This document shows positions 10,860-22,957 of a DNA stretch of 64,000 bases, piece by piece. Position numbers and translations under genes: made by a program. Numbering within the stretch: the stretch's first letter is position 1; each line of letters opens with the position of its first letter. The stretch covers positions 11,513,001-11,577,000 of the forward strand of contig CM032128.1 in NCBI GenBank assembly GCA_018894105.1, written 5' to 3'. The notes under the pieces were generated by a model. The model was not told the origin of the DNA, did no database searches, and was given only the letters and a program-made list of their open reading frames with translations. The DNA is from Jacaranda mimosifolia. Lineage: Eukaryota > Streptophyta > Magnoliopsida > Lamiales > Bignoniaceae.

Positions 10860-11480
10860 AGAATTTTTTGATTTATAACAAAAGAATTCAGTAAAATAGT
10901 AAAACGAAAGTTCCAAATATAACCATAAACGAAAGTTCCAGAGATAACGAAAAACATAAACGATAAAATAAATAACACAATGGATCTATACTGATTTAGC
11001 AAATATATATCCACTATCTAAATTTTCACTTAGGTTTAACCTGAATATTATTCAAAAATCTAAATAGGGATAATTACAATACAAACGCAAGAAATCTAAG
11101 ATAACTTAGTCATGTTTATCATTATCAAGCCTATAGCCTATACAGCCAGTGACAATGAAGTAACTAAATGATTTCTTGGAAAACACACTGTAATAGGAGA
11201 ACGAATATTGTATAACTATAAGAACAACTCTTCTTCATCAAAGATTGATACTTCAATAGAACTCTGTTGGCACACTTAATATTTTATTGTGTTTTTCTTT
11301 GTTGTCTGTCATAACTTTAAATAGTGTTTCCTCAAATTTATCTGGTAGAATCTTGTGTGGAAAGTAGGAGTTATATTAGGTAACCGCTAATTGATTGCTT
11401 GATTTGTGGTATGCTGAAAATTTGCTAATTACATTAGTAATATCAGGGTAATGAAAACCCTAACACACAACATAAACTCT
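10860..11480 (-). repeat. Possible solo LTR or LTR fragment (copia-like)
   Basis: On the minus strand the block begins with a GTTGTGTGTTAGGG phrase and runs to a pyrimidine/AT-rich end with a repeated 'ggaactttcgttt' motif (two copies near 10895-10940), which is the look of a plant copia LTR U5 end. There is no partner copy and no target duplication that I can see. Tentative. Confidence 0.3.
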
Positions 11481-11624
11481 CTTATCATGCATTTGTTCCC
11501 TTCTTTGCTATTTAAATAAAAAGAAAATCTAGAAAAGAAAAATATATATCATTTATAAAATATAGGTAAAAATTTTACAATGCATAGATCCATGGCCAGA
11601 ACACCGCGCTTTTGGCTATTTCTA

Positions 11625-11657
<33 letters not shown>
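11625..11657. repeat. GT/TA compound microsatellite
   Basis: About eleven GT units run directly into about six TA units. Confidence 0.9.
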
Positions 11658-11658
<1 letters not shown>

Positions 11659-12695
11659 GCTAAAACTACAACTAATATGGTTAAAGTTGAGTATTTACAG
11701 TGACTCCCTTCTTATAATGTTTCTTGCCTAATGACATATTAAACTATCTCGATAACTGATTCTCATGTCACTCCTCTTCTTTATGAATTTTAAACTTTAC
11801 ATAGTATTTAAAAATAAGCACGATTTTTTAAATATATTTAATTGTCGTTGCTACAGCTACTTACTTGATTAATTGCCTCTTTGACTTGTTCTCATGAACA
11901 AAAGAATTAGGAGGCATTGATGCACGGACTATTTTATAATCGACTCAGACTAGAATAAAGTATTGAGGACAATATAATACTTTTAAATACATTTTTTATG
12001 AGAGTAAATGTGTCGAAAAAAATAAGATGAAAAAATTCAATGGAAAAGAGAAGGACATTCTACATTGCATACACTTCTAACACATGTATTTTATATAAAG
12101 CAATAACTGGATGTGAGGCACTTTGAATCATCTATTTTATTTTGTATTTCATCTCCTACTCTAACTTGATGAATATATGTCAAATGTATTTGATTTTCAA
12201 TTATTTAATTTCATAAAAAAATATTTAATACACTTGATGCATATTCATTAAATGAAATAGGAAATAAATCATAAAATGAAATATTGAAATCAAATTGCAT
12301 GTCATAAAGAAGATATAACATGAGTTAGAAATTTCAAGCTATTTTATGACTACGTGACTATATGGTTAGTTATTGTGGATTTAAAAAAAAAATTTCATTT
12401 TACAGTTTCTTGTTAAGTTGTGCCCATTAGATTGTGTTTCTCAATAGTGTAATACAATACTGCTATACTACATTAGAGGTAGCACTTTAAATGTGCCCTA
12501 TCTGATCATTTCTATGTTAAAACTAGAATGTCCACATTTGATTAGAAGGGATAATTGGATTATCCTCTTCAGGAACTATATATAGTTACATATTTTTTTG
12601 TTTTCAAAATTGTATATATATACTTTTTTTATAACTTATTTTTATTTTACAGTTAATAACCTCTATCAATTAATATACTAAACTCTTATGATACC

Positions 12696-13468
12696 TGATG
12701 TTGGTGGCTACGTCAAGTCCAATACTCTTGGCCTCCAAGCCCAACGTCGAACCCAGGCCTAAAGCTTTATATAGGCCCAACCATGAAACCGGAGTAGAAC
12801 TTCACTAGGATGGTTTGACCTCAAGCAGAGTTAGTCAAGCTAGGCTAATCCTCAGTCCCACGATCTCCATGACCAAAAATCCTCTTGACCATAGAGGTCG
12901 ACTAGTGAAGCAGACAAAGTTATCTCCAAGTCTCGACAACATTAATTGCAATATCTGTCACCAGTCACTTCTGCATTTAATGCCACCGAACTACTATCCT
13001 ATTGGCATCAATGACTCCGTCAATCGGTTAACTCTGCATTAATTATGATAAGGGTGCCCCTTATTTTTGGCCGGTTAAAAGCATGGCTGCTAGCTAACCC
13101 TAAGATGACTTCTAAAGCGCCTAGAAAAATAAGGGGATTTCACTAGACAATAGGGAGAACATGGTCATTTTGATCCCACCGTCTCCCTTAGATATAAAAT
13201 ACTATAAATACCCTCATTTTGACTGAAAAATATGATTTTACTCACTTCTAATCCCTCACTCTGCTCATTCGCCTTTCGGTTGAACTACTACTGACTTAAG
13301 CATTGGATGACCATAGTCGATTCACTTTACTAGCCTAACATGTGTTCAATGGCTGCAGGATCCGCCCCACCACGTAGTTGCATTTCAAGCCATCCCCTAT
13401 CTTTCTGGCCTAGTGGATCCACTCCATTAGCTTTACAGAATCATCCCATAGAAAATATCATATTATCA
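12696..13468 (+). repeat. 5' LTR of gypsy element 2
   Basis: 773 bp, pairs with 21909-22682 along its length (for example 'aggcccaacc', 'cttcactaggatgg' and 'agaaaatatcat' blocks in both). Starts TGATG and ends ATTATCA just before the primer-binding site. The copies differ at many positions, so the insertion is old. Confidence 0.92.
13203..13210 (+). promoter_or_regulatory. TATA box in 5' LTR of gypsy element 2
   Basis: CTATAAATACCC, preceded by GATATAAAAT. The 3' LTR has TTATATATACCC at the same place (22414-22424). Confidence 0.6.
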
Positions 13469-13470
13469 TT

Positions 13471-13488
13471 TGGCGTCGTCTGTATGAT
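13471..13488 (+). other. Primer-binding site of gypsy element 2
   Basis: TGGCGTCGTCTGTATGAT, two bases after the 5' LTR; a decayed form of the site seen in element 1. Confidence 0.75.
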
Positions 13489-13508
13489 ATTGAGTCTGCA
13501 ACTAAGAA

Positions 13509-15330
13509 AATAGTGAATACTAGGCGTGTTGCATCGGAAAGGCAGAGTGATAGAAGATCCCTACCACTACCGCCACTACTACCTAAATCTCAGCAACCTT
13601 TGGGAGAAGTAGGTCTAAGTTCACAATCGGACCAGGTGGCAGTGCTGACTATTTCACAGCTTATATAAATAATAAGCTATCAAATTTCCCCCCAATTGTG
13701 AGCCCAACTATCCGCAATATTGCTTAGGCACAACAACTAGCCCATTAGTGCTACTCCCTATCCATTACAACATAAAGACAGACCCTCCCAGGACCATAAA
13801 GTTCTACGTGTGGAAAGAACACGAGAAAATGTGTGTCCTTAGACTAGCCCATGCGATGTCAACCAAAGATGATTCCCCTACACAAGAGCTCGCTATTATC
13901 CTGAAAAAGAAGTGATAGATTCTGTTGAACATCTCGCTTGACCTTATCGAACTCAACAACGAAAGAATCAAGCACCCTAGGCCCCAACCTTATTGGAATC
14001 TATCCCAAACAGATCATGAAAAGTAGAAAGAAGTTTCCCATTAAGTTCAACAGTTGAATATGCGGCCGGAGGAATTTTCGAGGCGAAACATTGAAAGAAA
14101 CTTATAGCTCGACAATGTTTCTTAACTCCATCGGGAAAGGAGTCACCATTCATTCAAAAAATAATCTAGAAGCGTATAGCAATTGACGCAAAAATCCCTA
14201 CCAGCCTGCCCGAATATGATGGTTCGATTGACCTGAATGAGCACCTTTTGCAGTTCGAACACATGATGCAGCTCCATGGGCATAATGACCATATAAATGG
14301 TGAGGTGCTAGTTTCCATGTTCTAAGGAATATCCCTTGAGTGGCTTGCGAAATTGGAGCCAACCTTAATATTTTCCTATGATCAGTTATCTAACAAGATT
14401 TTGCACCAATTGGCCAATTGAAAGAAAGCTAAGCTCCTGCACACATACCTTCATATAGTCAAGCAAAATGATGGGGAATCCCTTAGAGATTTCTTTGCTC
14501 AATTCAACATTGAAGTGCTAAAAACCGACAATCCCATAATTAAATTTCTGATTGATGTCCTTTTTCCTCAGACTTAAGCACAAGGAGTGCGCCAACACAT
14601 TAGTCAGGGAGAGACCAAGAGCAATAGAAGAGTTACTCATCCTGATATTGCGATACATGACTCAGGAGGATATAAACAAAATCAAGTAAGGGAGCTACGA
14701 GCAGGAAAAATATAACAAAGGCAAAGATAAGGAGGACAAGCAATAGAGATATGGCAACCGATCCCGCATCAGGAGGTTCCAATATTGTACCTCTCTCAAC
14801 ACACCAAGGAAGGAGGTCCTATTTGCATTCAGAATGACAACCTCTAGAAAAAACCTAGAAAACTCAATGAAATGGTTGCCATGAAAAACTCCAAAAGTTA
14901 CTATCATTTTCATAAACAAAATGGCTATGACACTGAGGATTGTTTCCAGCTACATGTTGAGATAGAACGTCTCATCTAACAAGGGCACTTGAAGAAATGT
15001 ATTGACCATAGGGGTCAAAATTTTGATAGGCAAACTGACCAAACTCCATGTAGAGAAAAGTCCAGAAGCCTAAGGAAAGATTACAATAGGAAAAAGAAGA
15101 TGGAGGTTGAAAAACTTGCGCTCAGAGGGATGATAAATATAATAGCTGGAGGCTCGACTAGAGGGACTCTAAGATAGCAAGAAATCAAATCTAGCGAAAA
15201 TTGGAATCTAACAAGAACATGTTAACAAACACAATCTATCAGGTCTCCACCAGTGCTGAACCCATTTCCTTACCAAACTCCGAGCTCACTCATATAAGAG
15301 AAAAATGAGTAGATAGCAAGTTAGATTGCC
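13509..15330 (+). pseudogene. Gag of gypsy element 2
   Basis: Capsid and nucleocapsid remnant. The frame starts at 13509 where ATA replaces the ATG seen in element 1, followed by the same 'VNTRR...SERQSDRRS' N-terminus. The capsid domain is at about 14200-14530 ('LPEYDGSIDLNEHLLQFEHM' then 'QNDGESLRDFFAQFN'), with stops near 14323 and 14421. The nucleocapsid region lies at about 14900-15180 ('NGYDTEDCFQLHVEIERLI', then a Lys/Arg-rich tail). Both Cys/His positions of the knuckle are partly lost (Tyr for the first Cys). Confidence 0.85.
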
Positions 15331-15332
15331 TA

Positions 15333-15760
15333 ATGGTAGTCGCTATTGAAATTGCAAACTTTGAGGTTAAAAAGATCCTAGTCGACAATGTCAGTTTAAT
15401 AAACATCATTTTCTTGTCGACGCTATACAAGATGGACATGGGCCACTTAAAATTTGAGCGAGTTAGCACCCCACTTATGGGTTTCGACAGTTCTAAAATT
15501 ATCCCAGTCATCCATAACGTTATCCACATCATGCGGCACTGCACTGAAATGATGAACCTTGATGAACAGTTATCTGGTAGTCAATACACCATTTGCATAT
15601 AATGCAATCATTGGAGACTTGTCCTTAATAACTTTAAGGCCGCCGTATCGACTTACCACATAAAGGTCAAGTTTTCGACAAATGTAGGAGTTGGAGAGCT
15701 ATTATGCAATATGAAGAAAGCTTGGCACTACTACACCATTTCGATGGAAGCAAATGTCTA
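15333..15760 (+). pseudogene. Aspartic protease of gypsy element 2
   Basis: The open segment 15333-15602 has 'IEIANFEVKKILVDNVS': the catalytic Asp is present but the following Gly of the active-site loop is Val. The next part, 'YNAIIGD...', is shifted out of frame from about 15590. The continuation is readable only by changing frames, so the protein is dead. Confidence 0.8.
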
Positions 15761-16089
15761 GAAAATTCAATTGAAATTGAAGCTCTCGAGGGACATCCTA
15801 GGTATGGAACCTGAGGAAGAACAGATAAACAAAAAGAGAAAGTGAGAAAGAACAAGAGTGGAATGAGTAGAAGAATTTAAGGCCATTGAGTTGGAGCCTG
15901 GGAACCCCAATAAGACAACTAGGATTAGCACTTATATGGGTAGCAATATGAAGTGTATGCTGGTCGATTCTTGATGAAGAATGTTGATGTTTTCTCTTGA
16001 AAGGCAGCTGACCTCCAGGAAATTGATCCCCAGTTCATTGTTCACCACCTCAATATGGACCATTCCTATAAGCCGCTCAAATAGGAGAC

Positions 16090-16880
16090 TAGAACCTTTA
16101 ACACAGAAAGATTCTAGATCATTGAGGAAGAGGTTAACAAATTTTTAGAGGTAAGATATATTATATAAATTTAATACCCTAGTTGGTTATGTAATGTGGT
16201 CCTCATCCCTAAGAATAAGGGCATATGGAGAATGTGTAATGATTTTACTGATTTGAATAAAAGATGCTCTAAAGACCTTTACCCACTGCCTCGAATAGAT
16301 TTATTAGTAGACTTAATGGCAGGTTACGACCTGTTGAGGATGATGGATGCCTTCCAAGGATATTATCAAATTCTAATGAGCTCCGAATACCGAGACCAAA
16401 CCTCTTTCTCAGTAATGCCATTTGGCTTTAAAAATGCTGGGGCAACTTACAAAAGATTGGTAAACTTTATGTTTAAAAATGAGATAGGTTGAATAATGGA
16501 GGTCGATGCGGATACATGATCATCAAATCTAAGAAAGAGACCAATCACTTGACAGACCTCGGCCATATATTCTCCATATTAAGAGGCTTTGGAAATAAGC
16601 TCATTCTGAATAAGTACATGTTTGGAGTTAGAGAAGGCAAGTTCCTTAGATATATGGTTAGCTAGAGGGGCACCGAAGCAAACTCACACAAGATTCAGAC
16701 AATCCATGACATCTCAACCCCAAAGACAGTTAGGAAGTGCAAAGGTTGGTTGAAAGAATTATATCCCTGTGTTGATTTATTACCTGACTTGTAGATAAAA
16801 TTCTACTATTCTTCAAGATCCTCAGAAATGCAAGGAAATTTTGATGGATAGAAGAATGTGATTAGACCCTAGTTGAGTTG
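16090..16880 (+). pseudogene. Reverse transcriptase of gypsy element 2
   Basis: Recognisable from 'IIEEEVNKFLE' near 16110 onward. 16196-16492 is open and contains 'MCNDFTDLNKRCSKDLYPLPR', a 'MMDAFQGYYQI' box with the first catalytic Asp, and 'VMPFGFKNAGATYKRLVNFMF'. The catalytic Tyr-x-Asp-Asp box that should follow at about 16495-16520 is destroyed by an in-frame stop, a small deletion and changed residues. Thumb remnants are seen to about 16880. Confidence 0.85.
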
Positions 16881-17290
16881 GAACATTACTTGTTTGCCCC
16901 TGCACTACTAGCTAAACCATCTGTCGAGGAGGTATTGTATTTGTACCTTGCAGTCACAACAGCAATGGTCAGTTCAGTCTTTCTATCAACTGACCACAGC
17001 ACACACCGCCGGTCTACTATTTTAGCAAAGCTTTGCAGGTCCTGAACATAATTACCTGAAAATCAAGAAATTTGCACTCGCTTTAATTACAATGGCAAGG
17101 AAATTGAGACCTTATTTTGAGTCTCACTCCATGGTCATTTTGATAAATCAACCCCTCAAACAGATTTTGTCAAAAGCAAACACATCAGGTAGATTGACCA
17201 AATGGGCTATCGAGTTAGGAGAATTTGACGTCAAGTTCTAGCTCCAAATAGCCATCAAAGCCCAAGTATTAGTAGACTTTTGTGGTTGAG
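16880..17290 (+). pseudogene. RNase H of gypsy element 2 (RT-linked)
   Basis: Remnant of the RNase H that follows RT. 'LKIKKFALALITMARKLRPYF' lies near 17060-17120 and 'RLTKWAIELGEFDVKF' near 17190-17240, both typical of plant gypsy elements. Earlier parts (16900-17050) need frame changes. A stop follows at about 17238. Confidence 0.7.
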
Positions 17291-17399
17291 CACGTTGACC
17301 TTACCTTAGTAGTCAAGCAACAACTGGATTTCTGGTCTTTATGTATAGGTAGGTCATCCACCTTATCTAAATGAGGAGTTGGAATCTCTTTTAAGCTTC

Positions 17400-17745
17400 C
17401 CTCAAGCAAAGGAGTACGATTTGCAATCAAACTTGATCCGCATGAAAATGGCAATAGACAAGGGAGTTGAATACCTAGCTATCATCACAGATTCTCAACT
17501 AGTAGCCGAGCAATTTAACTGCAATTGAGGCCAAAGAAGCATCAATGTCCAAATACCTGATCGAGGCCAAGAGACTATAGCAACAATTCAAAAGGTTTAC
17601 ACTCAGTCAAGTCTCGAGGTCAGAAAATGAGAGAGAAGATGCACTATCCAAATTCACCCGCTTAATAAGGGGAAGAAAAAAGAAAACCATCACATTCTTG
17701 GTCACAGATAAGCCCACAATAAGAGGGGATAAGCACAACCAAGTT
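17400..17745 (+). pseudogene. Second RNase H (aRNH-like) of gypsy element 2
   Basis: Counterpart of 3383-3895 in element 1: 'SKYLIEAKRL', a stop, 'QQFKRFTLSQVSRSENE', then 'KTITFLVTDKPTI'. The shared order of motifs shows that both elements belong to one family with two RNase H domains. Confidence 0.7.
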
Positions 17746-17929
17746 TGGAAATTGAGGAATTATTGCCAAGTTGGCAGGACGACATCAAAGCTTACTTGAA
17801 AGAAGGGAAAGTTCTAGAAGATAAAGACAAAAGCTAGATGGTTGAAGTTGAGCGGCAAATTTTGCTCTCGATGAGTTGGGCAACTTTTCAGGAAGCCTTT
17901 TTTTTGGCCCCCATTAAATTGCTTAAAGT

Positions 17930-19010
17930 AAGGGGAAGCAAGAAGAAGCACGAGTGGTGTTGAAAGAAATCAACTCAGGCATTTGTGGCAACCATTCCAG
18001 TGGCCGAGTACTGGCCCACAAAGTTATCAGGTAGGGTTATTTTTGGCTAACATTATTGAAAGATGCAATCGACTTCGCCAGAATATACCCATCTTGCTAG
18101 GTACATGATAATATTAGTTATCAGCCAACCTCGACCTTAGTCCAAGTTAATATCACTTGGCCATTTGATCTATGGGGAATAGATATTGTTGGATCATTCC
18201 TAAAAGCCATGGGCTAAAGAAAGAATATTATAGTCAAGGTCTAATATTTCACCAAATAGGTCAGGGCGGAAACAATACCAAAAATAACGGATGCAACGAT
18301 AAAGAGTTTCCTATGGAAGAGCATTATTTGCTGCTTTGGTTTATGGAAAGTGCTAATATTTGATAGCGGGACATAATTCCAACGCAAAAGACTAGATATT
18401 GATGTGAAAGCCTAGGCATAAGGCAATACTTCATGTTAGTAGGCAATCCGCAAGTGAATGGTTAGACAGAGGTCACCAATAGAATCATTTTAGAACACAT
18501 CAAAACTCAACTTGAATGATCTAAAGAGAATTGGGCAGATGACTTTCCAGGGGTACTATGGGCCTAAAGGAAAACCCCTAGAATAACTACAAGTCACAGT
18601 CTATATAGTCTGGCCTAACGTTCAAAAGCTGTGATGCCGGCGGAACTGATACAACATACAACTCGAGTGATACACTATAACTGAATACATAATGAAGCTG
18701 AAAGACTACTCAACCTGGGGATTGTCGATGAACTACGTCAGCAAGCATACACAAAGATGTGAAGGTACAAGTCTTTCATGGTCAAAAGTTACAACAAGTT
18801 TATCCAACCAAGAACCTTTCAGATTGGCGATTTTGTTCTCGAGAAAGGGAAGGTTTCGAAGAGTGTTGGCAAACTCGACCTGAAATTGGAGGGCTCATAC
18901 AGTATTGTTAAAGCTGCCAAAATAACTCCTACTGATTGGCTAACATGAAGGAGAATGAATTCCCCCGACATTGGAATGCAACGAATTTGAAGAAAATCTA
19001 TGTATGATTG
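17930..19010 (+). pseudogene. Integrase of gypsy element 2
   Basis: Zinc-binding region at about 17955-18110 ('INSGICGNHSSG', later a 'YPSC' pair). Core: 'PFDLWGIDIVGSFLKAMG' at about 18160-18220 with the first catalytic Asp, 'IFDSGT' near 18358-18375 in place of the second Asp motif, then 'VGNPQVNG', stop, 'TEVTNRIIL' near 18430-18495, which keeps the catalytic Glu. C-terminal 'LIQHTTRVIHYN' and 'FVLEKGKVSKSVGKLDLK' follow to about 19010. At least six in-frame stops. Element 1 has lost this Glu while this copy keeps it, so the two copies decayed independently. Confidence 0.85.
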
Positions 19011-19400
19011 GGATATGCCTTCTCGAAACACTTATCATTTATTGAGATCCTATTTTCTCGATGTATTTTATCATATTTTGAAATTATGTGATCTCAGCAA
19101 ATCCAAAATTTTATTATGAGATCCCAGGTTCTCAAACATATTGGTGGTCCAGTGGTGACCAACTGATGACAAAACCTATAAGGTACAATACCTCAAATCG
19201 CAGTTGACAAAATAAAGTTGCTAATAAAGGAATAATCAACGCAAGTGATGGAAAGCATCAATAAATATTCCATTCAATACTAAATAGTTGAAAAATATAT
19301 CAAAAATAAAAATACAATTATTCATCATTCATAAAAAATTACATATTAAAAATAAGTCATTCAAACAACATCATAAGAATAGCAGAATCAACAAAATAAT
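19011..19400. other. Spacer between pol and antisense ORF of gypsy element 2
   Basis: AT-rich, no coding signal. A 'gagatccnnnnttctcga' phrase occurs twice (about 19043 and 19119). The 82-bp array present here in element 1 is absent. Confidence 0.5.
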
Positions 19401-21560
19401 TAGCTCGACCCAGCACCCTTACGCGGCCTAGCATCAGCGGTCGTAGGCGAGAAGCTTATCTACCGCCTTGTCCACATTATATTTGCTAGTTGTGTTGACC
19501 ATGACGACTCACGGTAGCCTCTCGACCTCTTACTCCTGTCCTGAAGTACGAGCACATGCCGATCTAGAAGGCCCGACCCTACTCGAAAAACTCATGCTTA
19601 GTGGGACAAAAAAACTTGGCCATGTTGACCTCTTTGTTTTGATCTCATGAGCGAATGAATTAGTGAAGTTGAATTCTTGGGCAACTAGAGGGATGCTTAG
19701 ATGAGCAGGGGGCTCCTCGCCTTAATAGAAGTATCTTAAGGATAGTCCTCTAACTGCTTATTTTTGAACACATCGAGCCAAACTTTGTCCTTTTCATAGA
19801 ATTGACAGCCAAAAAACCCCAGCAACTTCATGGCCTTCTCAAAGCCATCCTTGGCATCTTCTATATTGAAAACCATGCTAGCATCAACAAAGGCGGAGGT
19901 CACCATAAACTATTGCATTGTGTCCTTGCAAATATCAGGCAGTACCTTGAAGAACTTGGCATTCCCATAACTTACATAGCCGTCATAATCCTGGGCCCTA
20001 TCGAAGATAGCGGCCTCCTTGACTTTATCCTTAGCTTTCTTTAGTAGCTAGTCGAAACGGCTCTTTTTAGTATCGGCCGCCACTAATTTTGCGTCCTTCT
20101 CATCAAGCTTTCTCGTCAGTTTCTGGATCCATAGCTCCAGGGAATCGACCTTAGTCTTGGAGACTTTGGACTGCTTCTTTCCAACTCCTCATACTTATGC
20201 TGCTAATTAGCACGATTAGCTAGTGAGAGGTGGAACCAGTGATGCAGGTTTTAACCCCACTAATTGACCTATAACGATGCTTAAAAGTATTAGCAACGTG
20301 CAAAACCAAAGATTAGAGACAATCGACCAAAAAGATGGTTGATTAAGCATATTACCATATTTGTGTGATAGATGAACGCCTTCAACGCCTTAGTTGGTTG
20401 AGCATCCAACATCCTCTTCTAGTCCCTAAGGAAAAGACCAGCCCTTAGCATAATCAAAAGGGTTATCCAGTCGCCCTTGCATCTATCATTGAAGCATTAT
20501 TACAAACCCAAGCCCTGACCAAACTGTGGCTCAGAAAACTCAGACAGACCATAAAGTTCCTTGTCGGGCAGTTTTCTTCATGGGGTGTTTGACTAGATCC
20601 CCCTGTCTCAACAACTTTCTTTTTCAATTATGCCGTTGGACTTGTGACTTCGAGCGTCGATTGTCGAGTAGAAGGAGGAGTCGTCAGCAGCACATGCCCA
20701 GCCTCGGCAGCCAGAGATGCTCCCTCTCGGTGTGCAGCGGCGGCCTCCCACATCTCTTGCAATCTCTACTGTGTAGCCATAGCAAGTTGATAAGTCTGGT
20801 TCATTATCAACCGATCTGCAATAAAAGATTTACACATAAAAACCAATTAGAAAGATGAGCAAATATAGTAACCATAACATGATAGAGTCAACTCTACCTA
20901 AGCAGGCACGAGGTAGCTCCCTCAACTGAGCAGTCGACAATCCCGCCAACAACAAATTCCTCTCATTTGTAAACTCAACCGCCTCCGTCGCCCTAAATGT
21001 GATCAGGTCTCGAATGAATGTGTTGTGCCAAGTGGGATTCTCATTATTCAGCATCTCGACCCACCCCCTCAACCAACCCATTGAATATTGAAGCCTCTTC
21101 TCTTCACTGGGAGTTTGAACAAAGAAAATCTCTTTTTCCGCCCTTGACTGTGAGAAAAGGAAGAGGTGACAAAAATTATTGGGACATCATTAAGTGAAAA
21201 AGATTATAAAACTTGGCAAATGAAGGAGGTTGATTATGTACCATCATGAGGGAAAAAAAACTATACAAAAGGGCAAAACAATTGGGCAAGAGCTGCGTAA
21301 TACAGACCCAAAGACTGATCAGAAGGTCGACTATAGGTTGTGCGATCGAAAATTTAATACCACACTTCAGCGAATCCTCAAAAATAGTTATACACTGCCT
21401 GTGAGGCATATTCGTTCTATCTATCGACCTAGGCTTAATTAACTCTAATTCAAGAAAGATGTAATACTTGCGCCTAATTGATGTTAAGTCATTCTGAGTA
21501 ATCTTCGACACGATCTCGCTCTAATGATTAGCTATGAACAACCTCCCCTCGACACTGAAG
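19400..21560 (-). pseudogene. Antisense extra ORF of gypsy element 2 (PF04195-like domain plus coiled coil)
   Basis: Minus-strand frame opposite to gag-pol, between integrase and 3' LTR. Its N-terminal domain (21511-21176) has 'GIKFSIAQPIVDLLISLWV' followed by a Thr-Gln-Leu-Leu-Pro-Asn segment. I recognise this as the 'putative gypsy type transposon' (PF04195-like) pattern. After a gap near 21175, 'FVQTPSEEKRLQYSMGWLRG' and 'LLAGLSTAQLRELPRACLG' follow to about 20890. A charged coiled coil lies near 20165-20040 and a 'FFKVLP', 'MQ-FM', 'DAKDGFEKAMKLLGF' region near 19960-19800, the part that matches element 1. Stops and gaps show decay; a spliced intron near 21080-21180 is possible. Its product and role are unknown. 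Confidence 0.7.
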
Positions 21561-21885
21561 GCTGACCAGACTCACTAGAAGGTCCCACCTCATCTATTTC
21601 AGGCCTAGACAGCCCGGCCTTCTCCTAGGCCTCGACCTCCACCTCAACCCCACTATTCCTCCCCAAAGCTACTCGAATTATTAGAGCTACCATTAGAAGA
21701 ATCCTTAGAGGACTCATTACTACCGGCTACTTATGGCACAACTGCCAGTCGATATTTTTAACTGCCTGAGGTAACCACCCAGTACTTACTGCAACTAAGA
21801 CCCTGGACAAAATTCAAATTAACAGGTCAACATAAAATCTAAATAACAGCTATTCCTTACTCTAACCCTTCGTTCGCTCAATTAG

Positions 21886-21908
21886 GATTGAGGAGTAGGG
21901 GGAACTTA
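21886..21908 (+). other. Polypurine tract of gypsy element 2
   Basis: Purine-rich GGATTGAGGAGTAGGGGGAA directly before the 3' LTR. This is the usual second-strand primer site and supports the LTR start at 21909. Confidence 0.75.
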
Positions 21909-22682
21909 TGATGTTGGTGGCTACGTTAAGCCCAATACTCTTGGCACACAGGCCCAACGTTAAAGCCTAGGCCCAAAGCTTTATATGGGCCCAACCACAG
22001 AGCCCAAGTAGAACTTCACTAGGATGGTCGACCTCAAGCAGAGTCAGTTGACCTAGGCCGACCCTTAGTCCCACAGTTTTCATGACCAAATATCCTCTCG
22101 TCTATAGAGGTCGATCAGTGAAGTAGACCAAGTTATCTCCGAGTCTCGGCCACATTAATTGCAGCATTTGTCACCAGCCACTTCTGTATGTAATGCTACT
22201 AAACTACTATTTTGTCTGCATTAATGACACCGTCAGCCAGTCACCTCTGCATTAATTACAACAAAGGTGCCCCTTATTTTCGGCTGGTCAAAAGCATGGC
22301 TACCAACTAACCTAAAATGACTTCTAAAGCCCCTATGAAGTGAAAGGAATCTCACTAGACAGTAGGGAAAACATGGTCATTTTGACACTACCATCTCTCT
22401 CAGATAGCAAACATTATATATACCCTTATTTTAAACTGAAAGATATGATTTTACTCACTTGTAAGCCCTCACTCTGCTCATTTGCCTTCCTCTCGAACTA
22501 TTACTAACATAAGCATCAAAGGACCATAACTGAGGGCTCACTTGGCTAGCCTAACGTGTGTTCATTGGTTGTAGGATTTGACCCACCACATAGTTGTATC
22601 TCACGCCATCCCCCATCTTCTTAATCGATTAGATCCACTCCATCAGCTCACCAGAATCACCCCATAGAAAATATCATTATCA
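21909..22682 (+). repeat. 3' LTR of gypsy element 2
   Basis: 774 bp, starts TGATGTTGGTGG and ends ATTATCA. It matches the 5' LTR over its whole length with scattered substitutions. Confidence 0.92.
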
Positions 22683-22765
22683 AAATCATCATTAAATTTT
22701 AATAAATTTTTTAAATTATCTTCACATATATTAATAAAATGGAATAGGACACACACACATAGACA

Positions 22766-22799
<34 letters not shown>

Positions 22800-22901
22800 T
22801 GATCAATAACAAAAATCTTGAGAGAGAGAGAGAGAGAATTAACAGAGATAGAGAGAGTGGCCTGAGAAACAGAGAACTCTTCTAATCAATAAAATTGTAC
22901 A

Positions 22902-22957
<56 letters not shown>

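Larger units (their letters stand above)
8584..12695. other. AT-rich spacer without genes
   Basis: Very AT-rich sequence with short TA runs (10155-10170, 10498-10520) and a GT/TA microsatellite (11625-11657). A 70-codon open frame at 10646-10858 matches nothing I recognise and is probably chance. A possible solo LTR at 10860-11480 is listed separately. Confidence 0.7.
12696..22682 (+). mobile_element. Ty3/gypsy element 2 (Tat-like), full length, degenerate
   Basis: A 9,987-bp LTR retrotransposon with both LTRs (12696-13468 and 21909-22682), primer-binding site at 13471, gag, protease, RT, RNase H, second RNase H and integrase on the plus strand, an antisense extra frame at about 19400-21560 on the minus strand, and a polypurine tract just before the 3' LTR. 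LTR termini are TGATGTTGG...TTATCA. The 5-bp flanks (ATACC left, AAATC right) do not match, so target duplication is not shown. All coding domains carry many stops and frameshifts, more than in element 1. Confidence 0.92.

Noticed and set aside
20526..20858. 110-codon plus-strand frame in gypsy element 2
   Set aside because: Lies opposite the antisense extra frame, has a Cys/Ser/Leu-rich composition and no recognisable domain. Likely a shadow.
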